NCBI GenBank assembly: GCA_963700045.1
Contig: CAVOWK010000022.1
Span: forward strand, 108,859-172,858
Direction of reading: 5' to 3'
Source of the DNA: RPQJ01 sp963700045
GTDB lineage: Bacteria > Pseudomonadota > Gammaproteobacteria > Steroidobacterales > Steroidobacteraceae
DNA length: 64,000 nucleotides
Made by a program: the position numbers and the translations under genes. Positions 50,402 to 60,613 of the stretch are shown one piece after another; positions within the stretch are counted from its first letter, which is position 1; each line of letters starts with the position of its first letter. The notes beneath the pieces are model-generated. The model was not told the DNA's origin. It saw only the letters and a program-made list of their open reading frames with translations, and did no database searches.

Positions 50402-51705
50402 ATGACCTCGGGCGCCGACGCGAGGGCGGAACTGCGCTGCGACGTGCTGGTCGTCGGCGGCGGCACCGCCGGGTTCGGCGCGGCCGTCGCGGCGGGGCGC
50501 CAGGGCCTCGACGTCGTGCTGATGGAGGCCGGCCCCGGGTCGGCGGCGTGATGACCTTCTGCCCGGGCATGCCGTGGGGCGGCGCCTACCCGTGCGGCGA
50601 GATCATCGGCGGCCTGATCGCGGAACTGACCGACCGGTTGGCCGGACTCTCGCCGCCGGCCGCCGAGAAGCGGCCCTGCACGCTCGCGAATTTCGGCCCC
50701 GAGATCGTCTACGACCCGGACGCGGCCCAGGTCGTGATGTTCGAGATGCTCGAAGAGGCCGGCGTCCGCGTCCACCTCAACACGACGGTGACGGCGCCGG
50801 GCATGGCCGGTGCGCGTATCGAGACGGTCGCCTTCTGCGACCGGCACGGCGTGGGCGTGGTGCGGCCCGGGATCGTCCTCGATTGCTCGGGCGACGGCGA
50901 CGTGGCGGCCAAGGCGGGTGTGCCCTTCGAACTCGGCGACGCCGCGGGCCGGATGATGGGCGTGACCTTGTCGTTCCTGCTGGTCAACGCCCCGTGGGAC
51001 ACGGTCTTCGCCGAAGGCGATCCTTACTTCACGCGCCATGCCGAGCGCGGCGTGGCGTCGGGCCGGCTGCACCCGGACCTGGCGCGGGTCTACATGATGA
51101 AGGGCTTTCATCGTGACACCGTGTTCTGCAACTCGGTGATCATCCGCGGCGTCGACGGCACGCAGCCGGCCGAGATCACGCGCGCCACGCAGGAGGGCCG
51201 GCGGCGGTGCCGCGCGCTCGTGTCCTTCCTGCGCGACGAGGTGCCCGGCTTCGCGGACGCCTGGATGTCCAACCTGGGACCCACGGTCGGCGTGCGCGAG
51301 ACCCGCAAGCTGCGGGGTATCTACCGGCTGACCGGCGCCGACGTGGCGGCGGCAACGCGATTTTCCGACGGCATCGTGGCCTGCGCCAACCCGATCGACG
51401 ACGTGATGCGCGGCGACCGCGCAATGACCCACGACGCCGCGGTGGCCGACGCCACCTACTACACGCTGCCGTTCCGTTGCCTCGTGCCTGCGGCGGTCGA
51501 GAACCTGATGTTCGCGGGGCGCAACGTCTCGGCCGACCCGGTCGCCTTCGCCTCGATCCGCGGAATGCCGCAGTGCATGGCCATGGGGCAGGCCACCGGC
51601 ACGGCCGCGGCCGTTGCACTGCGCGCCGGGATCGCGGTCCAGGCCGTCGACGGGCGCGAGGTCGCAGTGCAGATGCGTGCACAAGGCCTCTGGGGCCTGG
51701 CCTGA
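50402..51705 (+). CDS. FAD-dependent oxidoreductase, broken by a one-base shift
   Basis: The product resembles FAD-dependent oxidoreductases of the FAD_oxidored group (Pfam PF12831-like). From ATG 50402 (CAGGAG eight bases upstream) the frame gives the dinucleotide site CDVLVVGGGTAGFGAAVAAG and stops at 50550. The rest, from GGVMTFCPGMPWGGAYPCGE through LDCSGDGDVAAKAGVPFELG and ENLMFAGRNVSADPVAF to the stop at 51705, is in the next frame. One G appears missing in CCCCGGG (50533-50539). Joined, it is about 434 residues, normal for the family. It runs into the MFS gene with a 29-base gap. Confidence 0.85.
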
Positions 51706-51734
51706 CTCCCGACACCGCCATCGAAACAGTCGTC

Positions 51735-53015
51735 GTGTCGCCGTCCAACAAGCGTCGCTACCTGCAGTTCGCGATCCTCGTGCTCGCCGCCGGGGCGCTC
51801 TACCCGCTGATGTACCTGCGGCAGAACTTCGAGATCAGCTTGCTCGAGGCGCTGCGGATCACTGCGAGCGACCTGGGCGAGCTCTACGCGCTGCTCGGAT
51901 TCGTGTTCTCCGTCGCCTACATCCCCAGCGGCCGGCTGGCCGACCTGTACCAGCCGCGCCTGCTGATGTCCTTCGCGCTCGCGGCCGTCGGGCTGCTCGG
52001 GCTCTGGTTCTCGACCTACCCTTCGCTGTTCGAGCTGCGGCTGATCTTCCTGGGCTGGGGCCTGGCCGGCGGGCTCTGCTTCTGGGCGTCGCTGATCAAG
52101 GCCGTAAACCTGCTCGCGGACTCGAGCGAGCAGGGACGCTTCTTCGGCATCCTCGACGGCGGCCGCGGGCTGGTCGAGGCGCTGCTCGCGTCGGTCGCGG
52201 TGCTGCTGTTTCGCAGCCTGTCGGGGCCCGGCGACGCGGCCTCGCTGCGCCTCGCGCCCGTGATCTACATGTATTCGTTCGCGGCCCTGGCGTTTGCCGT
52301 GCTGGTGTTCCTGTTCGTCGCGGACAATCCCGACGGCGTCTCGCCGCCACGCTCGGCGGCCGCTGCGCGCGAGCGCGGCACGCTCCTCGCCGATCTGCGC
52401 CTGCTGGCGCGCATTCCGGAACTATGGTTGCTCGCGTTCGTAATGATGATCGGCCAGCAGCTCTTCTGGGTGACGTACTCGATCTCGGCATTCCTGCAGG
52501 TCAACCTGGGGCTCTCCGCACTGGCCGCGGGCTCGGTCGCGCTGACGAAGCTCTGGATGCGCCCCATCGGCGGCATCTCGATCGGCTTCCTCGGCGACCG
52601 TTTCTCGAAGGAACTGCTGCTCGCGTGGCTGCTCGCGCTGGCGTCGACGAGCCTGATCGCGGTCTGCTTCCTGCCGCTGGCGGGCAACATGCCCGCTATC
52701 ATCGGCATCGTGCTGGTCATCGGCTATCTCACTTACGCGATCAAGGGGCTGTACTGGGCGCTGCTCGACCTCTGCCCGGTGCCGCGTCGCATCGTCGGGC
52801 TGGCCATCGGCCTCGTCAGTTTCATCGGCTACATGCCGGACGTGCTGCTGCCGCTGTACGACGGGTTCCTGTCGCGCCACTACCCGCGCGCCGTGAGCTT
52901 CCAGATCTACTTCACCAGCATCGCGCTGTGCGGTTACCTGGGTGCCGCCCTCTGCGTGGTGTTCTGGCGACGTTCGCAGCGGAACAAGACGGCCGCCGCC
53001 GTCACGGCACGATGA
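51735..53015 (+). CDS. MFS transporter
   Basis: A 426-residue, 12-helix major facilitator carrier. The first helices are FAILVLAAGALYPLMYLRQN and LYALLGFVFSVAYIPSGRLADL, with the MFS loop motif region SGRLADLYQPR; the second half has GSVALTKLWMRPIGGISIGF and FLGDRFSKELL. I choose GTG 51735; the frame is open far upstream, but that overlaps the oxidoreductase gene, and no strong ribosome site is visible. It lies between the FAD oxidoreductase and the secreted nuclease-fold gene on the same strand. Substrate unknown. Confidence 0.85.
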   Translation: MSPSNKRRYLQFAILVLAAGALYPLMYLRQNFEISLLEALRITASDLGELYALLGFVFSVAYIPSGRLADLYQPRLLMSFALAAVGLLGLWFSTYPSLFELRLIFLGWGLAGGLCFWASLIKAVNLLADSSEQGRFFGILDGGRGLVEALLASVAVLLFRSLSGPGDAASLRLAPVIYMYSFAALAFAVLVFLFVADNPDGVSPPRSAAAARERGTLLADLRLLARIPELWLLAFVMMIGQQLFWVTYSISAFLQVNLGLSALAAGSVALTKLWMRPIGGISIGFLGDRFSKELLLAWLLALASTSLIAVCFLPLAGNMPAIIGIVLVIGYLTYAIKGLYWALLDLCPVPRRIVGLAIGLVSFIGYMPDVLLPLYDGFLSRHYPRAVSFQIYFTSIALCGYLGAALCVVFWRRSQRNKTAAAVTAR

Positions 53016-53031
53016 TCGTGAGGGTCATGAC

Positions 53032-54540
53032 ATGAGATTCGCTGCCGCACTGCTCGCCCTGGCGCTCGGCGGCGCCGCCCACGCGGACGCGCCGGTCGAC
53101 CTGCGGATCCTGAGTTTCAACATCTGGTACGGCGGCGAGCAGGTCAGCCTCGACCAGGTCGTCCACGTCATCCGAACGGTGAACGCGGACATCGTCGCGT
53201 TGCAGGAACCGGACGGCAACACCGTGCGGATCGCGCGGGCGGCGGGCTATCCGTACGTCGACGTGCGTCGGCACCTGCTCTCCCGCGTGCCGCTGTTCGA
53301 CTCCGGCAGCGGCGAACTGACCGAGGCCGGCTGGCAGCCGTATTCGATCACCGGCCTCGATACGGACGCGCTGCATGCCTGGGCGCTGGTCGCACCGGGC
53401 GGCGTGATCGCGGTCGGCAACACGCACCTTTCCAGCGAACGGTACGGACCCGACCTGCTGCACGAGGGCCGGTCGGTCGCCGAGGTCATGGTGAGCGAAG
53501 GCGAGAAGCGCATCCCCGAGGTGCGGCCGCTGGCGCGCGGCTTCGGCCGACTGGCCGCCGCCGGCGTACCACTGGTGCTGGCGGGCGACTTCAATTCGGC
53601 GTCGCACCTGGACTGGACGGCGGCTGCCGGACGCAAAGCGCGCCCGCCGCGCGCGGCATTCGAGTGGCCGGTGACGCGACTGCTGGCCGACGCCGGACTC
53701 ACCGACAGCTATCGCAGCGCGCATCCGGACCCGGTGGCGAAACCGGGACACACCTTCACGCCGGGCTACCCGCACCCGCTGCTGCGCGCCGGGGAAATCC
53801 AGGGTCGCATCGACTATGTCTGGACTGCGAATGCCACGGTGCTGAAGAGCGAGATCGTCGGCGAGTCCGGCAATCCAGACGTGGACTTGGCCGTCATGCC
53901 GTGGCCGTCCGATCATCGCGCGGTCGTGTCGACGATCCGCGTCGTGCCCATGGCGTCCCCGGCGCTGATCACGGTTGAACCACGTCCCGTCGTCGCAGGC
54001 CAACCCTTCCTGCTCCGGGCCAGCATGCCGGACCGCGCGGACTGGACGGGCGTCGTCACGCCACGCGGCGGCGACCCCGTGCGTGATCGCCTCACCGGCG
54101 TCACGGGCGTCGGGTTCTGGGAACGTCCGACGATCAAGCTGTCGACGATCGCTCTCGCTCCCGGGAAGTACGACGCCGTGCTGCTCGACGCGCAGGAGCG
54201 CGAACTGGCGCGCACGCGGTTCTCGGTGCTGGGCCGCGACGAGGCGCCGGCGATTGCCGTGCGCAACGCCGTCGTGCGCCAGGGCGAGCCGATCGCAGTG
54301 GCATGGAGCGGCGCGCCGGGCCTGCGTTTCGACTGGATCGGTGTCTACCGCCGCGGCGAACCGAGCGTCTACGCCTACCTCGGCTTCGTCACCACCGGCG
54401 CGCGTCACGAGGGCGAGCTGGCGATCGCCGCCGAGGCGCTGCCCGAGTCGCTGCCGCCCGGGGACTACGAGGTGCGCCTGCTGCAGGACGACTCGTACGT
54501 CGTGCTGGCCATCGCCCCCTTCACGATCGCCCCGCCCTGA
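53032..54540 (+). CDS. Exported endonuclease/exonuclease/phosphatase-fold protein
   Basis: The 502-residue precursor has a short signal peptide (FAAALLALALGGAAHADAPV). Residues about 20-310 are an EEP domain with the catalytic set LSFNIWYGG, VALQEPDGN, VGNTHLSSERY, LVLAGDFNSASHLDW and PWPSDHRAVVSTI. The C-terminal 190 residues hold two Ig-like beta domains (LITVEPRPVVAGQPFLLRAS; AVAWSGAPGLRFDWIGVYRR). The fold includes DNases, sphingomyelinases and inositol phosphatases, so the substrate is open. GAGGG lies seven bases before ATG 53032; the MFS gene ends 16 bases upstream. Confidence 0.85.
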   Translation: MRFAAALLALALGGAAHADAPVDLRILSFNIWYGGEQVSLDQVVHVIRTVNADIVALQEPDGNTVRIARAAGYPYVDVRRHLLSRVPLFDSGSGELTEAGWQPYSITGLDTDALHAWALVAPGGVIAVGNTHLSSERYGPDLLHEGRSVAEVMVSEGEKRIPEVRPLARGFGRLAAAGVPLVLAGDFNSASHLDWTAAAGRKARPPRAAFEWPVTRLLADAGLTDSYRSAHPDPVAKPGHTFTPGYPHPLLRAGEIQGRIDYVWTANATVLKSEIVGESGNPDVDLAVMPWPSDHRAVVSTIRVVPMASPALITVEPRPVVAGQPFLLRASMPDRADWTGVVTPRGGDPVRDRLTGVTGVGFWERPTIKLSTIALAPGKYDAVLLDAQERELARTRFSVLGRDEAPAIAVRNAVVRQGEPIAVAWSGAPGLRFDWIGVYRRGEPSVYAYLGFVTTGARHEGELAIAAEALPESLPPGDYEVRLLQDDSYVVLAIAPFTIAPP

Positions 54541-54659
54541 GGAAGAACTCGGCCGGCAGGCCGTCAAGGTACGCCGAGGGCCCTGCGTCCTGCAGCATGC
54601 GGAAATTTCCGCCGGGCTCAAGCATCATCGCCGGACACTCCTTGCTGCGAGGTGTTGCC

Positions 54660-55577
54660 ATGACCAGTCGCCGCTCGTTGCTCTCGGCCGCCGCGCTCGC
54701 CGCCACGGCCGCCGCGCTGCATCCCATGTCCGTCTTCGCGGCCGCGCCTGCCGCAGTATCGGGTTTGGCGAGGCGCGCGATACCCTCCACCGGCGAGACT
54801 ATCCCCGTGATCGGCATGGGCACCTCGGGCAGTTTCGAGGTCGATGCGGCCGGCCGCGAACCGCTGCGGGAGGTCCTGCGACGTTTCGTCGCCGGCGGTG
54901 CCAGCGTCATCGACACTTCGCCCAACTACGGCAACGCCGAGGACGTGCTCGGCGACCTGATGGCCGAGCTCGGCGTGCGCGACAGGATCTGGCTGGCGAC
55001 CAAGCTCGCCGCGGACGATCGTGCCGCCGGCGAGGCGCAGTTCGCACAGTCGCTCAAACGCCTGCGCACCGACAAGGTGGAACTGCTGGCCGTGCACAAC
55101 CTGCGCGACTGGAAGACCCAGCTGGCCTACGCGCGCGAACTGCAGGCCCGGGGCAAGACGAAATACATCGGCCTGACCCACTACGTCGACGGCAAGCACG
55201 ACGAACTCGCGGACATCATGGCCGCGGAAAAACCCGACTTCATCCAGATCAACTATTCGGTCAGCACGACCAATGCCGAGAAGCGCCTGCTGCCGCTGGC
55301 CAGGGACACCGGCGTGGCGGTGATGATCAACCGGGCCTTCGACGACGGCCGTCTGTTCGCGCGCGTGGCCGGCAAGGCGCTGCCGGGCTGGGCCGCCGAG
55401 GCGGGCGTGACGTCGTGGGCGCAGATGTTCCTGAAGTTCGTCATCAGTAATCCGGCGGTGACCGTGGTGATCCCGGCGACCGGCAAACCTGACCGCCAGA
55501 GCGACAACCTCAAGGCTGGCAAGGGCCGTGGCCTGAGTGCGGCCGAACGCGCCGAACTCGTGGCGATGTTCGCCTGA
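54660..55577 (+). CDS. Tat-exported aldo/keto reductase
   Basis: This 305-residue protein begins with a twin-arginine signal (MTSRRSLLSAAALAATAAAL) followed by an AKR barrel. The catalytic tetrad is visible as Asp and Tyr in VIDTSPNYGNAED, Lys in LATKLAADD and His in LLAVHNLRDW. Export of an AKR is unusual in the general sense but known for a Tat subgroup. GAGGTG five bases upstream supports ATG 54660; the frame is open upstream but overlaps the previous gene. Its stop overlaps the next start by one base (TGATG). Confidence 0.88.
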   Translation: MTSRRSLLSAAALAATAAALHPMSVFAAAPAAVSGLARRAIPSTGETIPVIGMGTSGSFEVDAAGREPLREVLRRFVAGGASVIDTSPNYGNAEDVLGDLMAELGVRDRIWLATKLAADDRAAGEAQFAQSLKRLRTDKVELLAVHNLRDWKTQLAYARELQARGKTKYIGLTHYVDGKHDELADIMAAEKPDFIQINYSVSTTNAEKRLLPLARDTGVAVMINRAFDDGRLFARVAGKALPGWAAEAGVTSWAQMFLKFVISNPAVTVVIPATGKPDRQSDNLKAGKGRGLSAAERAELVAMFA

Positions 55578-56875
55578 TGGACAAGCCGGGGCCGCTGATC
55601 CGCTTCCTGTCCCGGCTCTTCGCGGTCGAATCCGACGAAGCGCCGGCAGTGGCGGCTGGCGTGCTCATGTTCTTCCTGCTGTTCGCCGGCTATTTCATGT
55701 TGCGGCCGGTGCGCGAAACGATGGGCATCGCCGGTGGCGTAAAGAACCTGCAGTGGTTGTTCACCGGCACGTTCATCGCCACGCTCGCGGCGATCCCGCT
55801 GTTCGGCTGGGTCGCCGCGCGCGCGCCGCGACGCAGCATCCTGCCCTGGACCTACGGCTTCTTCGCACTGAACCTGCTGGGTTTCGCGGCGGCGATCGCC
55901 GCGCAACCAGACAATCCCTGGATCGCGCGCGCCTTCTACATCTGGCTGTCCGTGTTCAACCTGCTGGCGATCTCGGTGGCCTGGAGCGTGCTGGCCGATC
56001 TGTTCCCGGTGGCGCAGGCCAAGCGGCTGTTCGCGCTGATTGCCGCGGGCGCGAGCGCTGGCGGCCTGGTCGGACCACTGCTCGGCGTGCTGCTGGTGGG
56101 TTCACTTGGCCTGCCGGGGCTGATGGTGCTGAGCACGGCCCTGCTGCTGGGTGCGGCGATGGCAGCACGCTCGCTGCAGGCCTGGCGCGATCTCCGGCCG
56201 CTGCGCACTGATGACCAGGCTGCGCGCCGCCTGCCACTCGGCGGCAACCCGTTCGCCGGCGTCGGCGAAGTGCTGCAGTCGCGCTACCTGCTGGGCATCG
56301 CCGCCTTTGTCGTGCTGCTGGCGAGTGTCACGACCTTTCTCTATTTCGAACAGGCGCGGCTGGTCGAGTTGCATTTCCCGGATCGCGCCGACCAGACACG
56401 GGTGTTCGGCACGCTCGACTTCATCGTGCAGAGCCTGGCCATGCTCAGCCAGTTGTTCCTGACCGGACGCATCGTGCAGCGGCTAGGCATCGTCGTACTG
56501 CTGACGGCGGTACCCGTGGTCATGACCCTGGGCTTCCTGTGGCTGGCGCTGGCACCGACTTTCGCGGTGTTTGCGGTGGTGATGGTCATGCGCCGTGCCG
56601 GCGAATACGCGCTGGCGCGCCCGGGCCGCGAGATGCTGTTCACCGTGGTCCCGCCCGAGGCCAAGTACAAGGCCAAGAACGTGATCGACACCGCCGTCTA
56701 TCGTGGCGCGGACGCAGTCAGCGGCTGGCTGAAGACAGGCATTGATGCCATCGCCTCGAATCCGGCGGTGGTAGCCGTGGCTGGTGCGATGCTGGCCCTG
56801 GTGTGGGCGTTCATGGGCTGGTCGTTGGCGCGCCAGCACAAGGTGCTGGCACCTTGCGCACGGAACGTGAAATGA
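55577..56875 (+). CDS. MFS / nucleotide-translocase-like transporter
   Basis: A 432-residue, 12-helix carrier. The N-terminus resembles the NTP/NDP-exchange-like MFS group found in free-living bacteria: LFAGYFMLRPVRETMGIAGG followed by LQWLFTGTFIATLAAIPLFG. Later PPEAKYKAKNVIDTAVYRGA is also typical of that group. Whether it moves nucleotides is unproven, and free-living homologues have no defined substrate. It is coupled to the AKR gene by a one-base overlap. Confidence 0.82.
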   Translation: MDKPGPLIRFLSRLFAVESDEAPAVAAGVLMFFLLFAGYFMLRPVRETMGIAGGVKNLQWLFTGTFIATLAAIPLFGWVAARAPRRSILPWTYGFFALNLLGFAAAIAAQPDNPWIARAFYIWLSVFNLLAISVAWSVLADLFPVAQAKRLFALIAAGASAGGLVGPLLGVLLVGSLGLPGLMVLSTALLLGAAMAARSLQAWRDLRPLRTDDQAARRLPLGGNPFAGVGEVLQSRYLLGIAAFVVLLASVTTFLYFEQARLVELHFPDRADQTRVFGTLDFIVQSLAMLSQLFLTGRIVQRLGIVVLLTAVPVVMTLGFLWLALAPTFAVFAVVMVMRRAGEYALARPGREMLFTVVPPEAKYKAKNVIDTAVYRGADAVSGWLKTGIDAIASNPAVVAVAGAMLALVWAFMGWSLARQHKVLAPCARNVK

Positions 56876-56919
56876 CATAGGTTGTCGGCCACGCCGAGAA
56901 AAAAAAGAAAGGGGGGACC

Positions 56920-58089
56920 GTGTCGAGTCGCACAGGTGCCAGTCGGCTGCAGAGGCTGATGCTTTGCCTGTTGCTGACGGCAGGCGCCATCTGCGCCGCC
57001 GATTCAGGCCCGAACGCTGCGCAACACGGCCTGCTCACCGAGAACGTCGTGCTGATCGTGCCCGACGGCGTACGCTGGCAGGAAGTCTTTACCGGCGCCG
57101 AAAAGGCACTGCTCAACGACAAGGAAGGCGGCAGCTGGCTCGACGACAAGACGCTGCTGGAGAATTTCTGGCGCGATGATGTCGCCGAGCGCCGTCGCCT
57201 GCTGTTCCCGTTCCTCTGGGGCACCGTGGCACAGCAGGGGCAGATCTTCGGCAACAAGGCCGCTGGCAGCAACGCTCGCGTCACGAATGGCGTCTCGTTT
57301 TCCTATCCGGGCTACAACGAGCTCGTGGCAGGGTTTGGCGATCCGCGGATCGACAGCAACGAGTTTGGCCCGAACCCCAACCTGAACGTCTTTGAATGGC
57401 TGAACGGCCAGCCCGACCTGCGCGGGCGCGTGGCGGTCTACGCAACCTGGGGCGCCTTCGGCGACATCTTCAACCGGCAGCGCAGTGGCCTGCACATCCA
57501 GGCGGGTCCGCGGCCGAAGACGGGCAAGCTGAGTCCCAGGGACGAATTGCTGAACGAACTGTACGTCACGACGACCCTGCTCGATGCCGACGACCTCTAC
57601 AACTCGTTCACCCAGGCTGCGATGCTCGACTACGTGAAAGAGGCGCGACCGCGCGTGCTCTTCGTGGGCTATGGCGAGACCGACAGCTGGGCGCACAGCG
57701 GCCGCTACGACCTCGTGCTGACGGCCGCACGGCAGGTCGACCGGTTCGTCGAGCAACTGTGGAACACCATGCAGTCGATGCCGCAGTACCGCGGCAAGAC
57801 CACGTTCATCGTCACCACCGACCACGGCCGCGGCAGCGGGCCCGTGGACTGGAAGGAACATGGCATCGACTCGCCCGGCTCCGACGACATCTGGATCGCC
57901 GTGATCGGCCCCGACACGCCGGCGCTCGGCGAGCGTCGCGACGTGCCGCCCGTCACACAGGCACAGGTTGCCGCGACACTCGCCGCGTTCCTCGGCCGGG
58001 ATTTCCGCCAGGCCGCGCCGAAGGCCGCGGCCCCCTTGCCTGACGTACTCGCGCCCGCCCCGCACGCGGGGCGCGGCAAACCGCCATGA
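56920..58089 (+). CDS. Exported alkaline-phosphatase-superfamily enzyme
   Basis: The 389-residue precursor has a signal peptide (LQRLMLCLLLTAGAICAADS) and the metal-binding frame of the alkaline phosphatase/phosphodiesterase/sulfatase superfamily: NVVLIVPDGVRWQEVF at the N-terminus, VLFVGYGETDSWAHSGRYD in the middle and TFIVTTDHGRGSG near the end. The nucleophile is not obvious; Ser in VSFSYPGYNE is a candidate. The start is GTG 56920 with AGGGGGG upstream. The stop overlaps a possible early start of the TonB receptor. Its product could feed the neighbouring transport genes. Confidence 0.82.
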   Translation: MSSRTGASRLQRLMLCLLLTAGAICAADSGPNAAQHGLLTENVVLIVPDGVRWQEVFTGAEKALLNDKEGGSWLDDKTLLENFWRDDVAERRRLLFPFLWGTVAQQGQIFGNKAAGSNARVTNGVSFSYPGYNELVAGFGDPRIDSNEFGPNPNLNVFEWLNGQPDLRGRVAVYATWGAFGDIFNRQRSGLHIQAGPRPKTGKLSPRDELLNELYVTTTLLDADDLYNSFTQAAMLDYVKEARPRVLFVGYGETDSWAHSGRYDLVLTAARQVDRFVEQLWNTMQSMPQYRGKTTFIVTTDHGRGSGPVDWKEHGIDSPGSDDIWIAVIGPDTPALGERRDVPPVTQAQVAATLAAFLGRDFRQAAPKAAAPLPDVLAPAPHAGRGKPP

Positions 58090-58124
58090 GTCGACCATCA
58101 CTTCACCGCAAGGAAAGGACCCCG

Positions 58125-60557
58125 ATGTTGCAGCAGACAACCGCCGTTCGTCGTGTGTCGTTCCCCGCGTTGCAGCCGCTGGCCCTGGCGATCGCGGGTA
58201 TTCTCGCGGCGCATGCGTCGCCGGCCGCCGAGGCGACCAGCGGGCTGGAAGAGATCATCGTGACGGCGCAGCGGCGTTCCGAGAACCTGCAGGACGTGCC
58301 GATCAGCATCCAGGCGCTGGATTCGCGCATGCTGCAACAGCTGTCGATCACGAACTTCGACAGCTACGCGAAGTTCCTGCCGAGCCTGTCGTTCCAGACC
58401 TTCGGCCCGGGGCAATCGCAGCTTTACGTCCGCGGCGTGTCCAACGGCAGCGACAGCTTGAGCGTCGGCTCCTCGCCACTGGTCGGCGTGTACCTCGACG
58501 AGCAGCCGGTCACGACCATTTACAACAATCTCGACGTCTACATCTACGACATCGAGCGGATCGAGGCGCTGTCCGGGCCACAGGGCACCTTGTTCGGCGC
58601 GAGCTCCATGGCTGGCACGCTGCGCATCATCACCAAGAAGCCGGAGATCGGGAAATTCGAGGCCGGCTACGATCTTGGCGTCACCCAGGTCGACTCCGGT
58701 GGGGCGGGCGGCAGCATCGAGGGGTTCGTGAACTTGCCGCTGACGGACCGCGCGGCGATTCGTCTCGTTGGTTACACGAGCAGCGACCCGGGATACATCG
58801 ACAACGTCACTCCGGATCCGCTGCTGGTGTTCCCGACCTCCGGCATCGTGCGTGACAACGCCGACCTGCGTGAAAAGAACTTCAATGACGTACAGACCAC
58901 CGGCGCGCGCGCCGCGCTGAAAGTCGACCTCAACGACACCTGGACCATCACCCCGGCCGTGACCTGGCAGACCCAGGACGCCGACGGCTTCTTCGCCTCC
59001 GACTCCGCCTTCGGCGACCGCCGGATCGCGCGCTACAGCCGGGACTACAACGAAGACAGCTGGTACCAGGCCGCACTCACCGTGCAGGGCAAGATCGCCA
59101 GTTTCGATCTCATCTACAGTGGCGGCTACCTCGATCGCGACATCGACAACTCCTACGACTATTCGGACTACTCGTTCGGCTACGATTCGTACTACGTCGA
59201 CTACCCCGATTACTTCGGCAACTATTTCCTCGACAACAACGGCGACTTCATCGATCCGTCGCAGTACACCGTCAACCGCTCGAAGTTCACCAAGCAGACG
59301 CACGAGCTGCGCATCTCGTCACCGGCAGACGAAAAGGTACGCTGGGTGGCTGGGTTGTTCCTGCAGCGCCAGACGGACGACAACTACAACGCGTACACGG
59401 TGGACGGCCTGGCGGACGACCGCTCCGTCACTGGCCAGCCGGGCGTCAATTACCTCAATTCCACGTCGCGCGAGGACATCGATCGCGCCGTGTTCGCCGA
59501 GGTGGCGGTCGATCTCGCGGACGCCTGGACCGTGACGCTGGGCGGCCGGGCCTTCGACTACGACAGCAATGTCGTCGGCTTCTTCGGCTTTGGGCCCTTC
59601 TATGCGGACCGGGTCGGTGAAGGCGCCAATTCGGGCGCCCCGTGCGAACCCGACTCGATCGGCAGGCGGCCCTCGCTGCGTCCCTGCAACAACATCGATT
59701 CGGAGACGGACGGCTCGGATTTCACGGGCCGCGTCAACGTCACGTACCGCATCGACGCCGAGCGCATGCTGTATGCGACGTACTCGAGCGGCTTCCGCCC
59801 CGGCGGCATCAATCGCAACCCCGTGCGACCGCCCTACGGACCCGACGAACTGAACAACTACGAGGCGGGCTGGAAGACCGGCTGGGCCGCGGGGCGCGTG
59901 CGCTGGAACGGCGCGGCGTTCTTCGAGCAATGGGACGATGCGCAATTCGGCGTCGCGGGCCCCAACAACATCACCGAAATCGTCAACGCGGGTCGTGCCG
60001 AGGTCATGGGCATCGAATCGGACGTACAGTGGGCGGTGGACGACCAGCTCACGTTGTCTGCCTCGGCCACCTACCTCGACACTGAACTGAAGACGAACTC
60101 CTGCCAGTTCGTGAATCCGCAATTCGACTGCACGATTCCCGGACCGCCAGCCTTCGAGGGCGGCGAACCGCAGGAGAATTTCACGCTGGCGCCGGCCGGC
60201 ACGCGCCTGCCGGTGTCGCCGGAGCTCAAGATGAATGCCATCGCGCGTTACGAGTTCAAGGCCGGGGCGTACGATGCCTTCGCCCAGGGTGCCGTCGTCT
60301 ACCAGACCGATGTGATTCCGACGCTGGCGGTGGACGATGCGGCGATCATCGGCAAGCAACCGTCATACACGACCGCTGACCTGTCGTTCGGCCTGGCGAG
60401 CGGCAACTGGACGGCGGAGCTTTTCGTCGAAAACGTCACCGACGAACTTGGCCAGGTGACCCGCTATACGGCGTGTTCGCCTGCGATCTGCCCATCGCCA
60501 CTCATCATCACCGTGCGGCCGCGCACGTTCGGGCTGAAGTTCGGGCAGCGGTTCTGA
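58125..60557 (+). CDS. TonB-dependent outer-membrane receptor
   Basis: An 810-residue TonB-dependent receptor. It has a signal peptide (LALAIAGILAAHASPAAEA), a TonB-box-like GLEEIIVTAQRRSENLQDVP, a plug domain with GVYLDEQPVTTIYNN and SGPQGTLFGASSMAGTLRII, and a beta-barrel ending in FGLKFGQRF with the terminal Phe needed for outer-membrane assembly. A Tyr/Asp-rich loop (about residues 345-380; DYSDYSFGYDSYYVDYPDYF) stands out. AAGGAAAGG precedes ATG 58125; an upstream ATG at 58086 would add 13 residues. Ligand unknown, but this receptor type often serves in uptake of organic substrates in Sphingomonas-like and Steroidobacter-like bacteria. Confidence 0.93.
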   Translation: MLQQTTAVRRVSFPALQPLALAIAGILAAHASPAAEATSGLEEIIVTAQRRSENLQDVPISIQALDSRMLQQLSITNFDSYAKFLPSLSFQTFGPGQSQLYVRGVSNGSDSLSVGSSPLVGVYLDEQPVTTIYNNLDVYIYDIERIEALSGPQGTLFGASSMAGTLRIITKKPEIGKFEAGYDLGVTQVDSGGAGGSIEGFVNLPLTDRAAIRLVGYTSSDPGYIDNVTPDPLLVFPTSGIVRDNADLREKNFNDVQTTGARAALKVDLNDTWTITPAVTWQTQDADGFFASDSAFGDRRIARYSRDYNEDSWYQAALTVQGKIASFDLIYSGGYLDRDIDNSYDYSDYSFGYDSYYVDYPDYFGNYFLDNNGDFIDPSQYTVNRSKFTKQTHELRISSPADEKVRWVAGLFLQRQTDDNYNAYTVDGLADDRSVTGQPGVNYLNSTSREDIDRAVFAEVAVDLADAWTVTLGGRAFDYDSNVVGFFGFGPFYADRVGEGANSGAPCEPDSIGRRPSLRPCNNIDSETDGSDFTGRVNVTYRIDAERMLYATYSSGFRPGGINRNPVRPPYGPDELNNYEAGWKTGWAAGRVRWNGAAFFEQWDDAQFGVAGPNNITEIVNAGRAEVMGIESDVQWAVDDQLTLSASATYLDTELKTNSCQFVNPQFDCTIPGPPAFEGGEPQENFTLAPAGTRLPVSPELKMNAIARYEFKAGAYDAFAQGAVVYQTDVIPTLAVDDAAIIGKQPSYTTADLSFGLASGNWTAELFVENVTDELGQVTRYTACSPAICPSPLIITVRPRTFGLKFGQRF

Positions 60558-60613
60558 CCGGACTTGCCAGAGCCGTTCGCGCTCGCTGGATGCCCGGCAA
60601 CGAGAGGTCGTCC

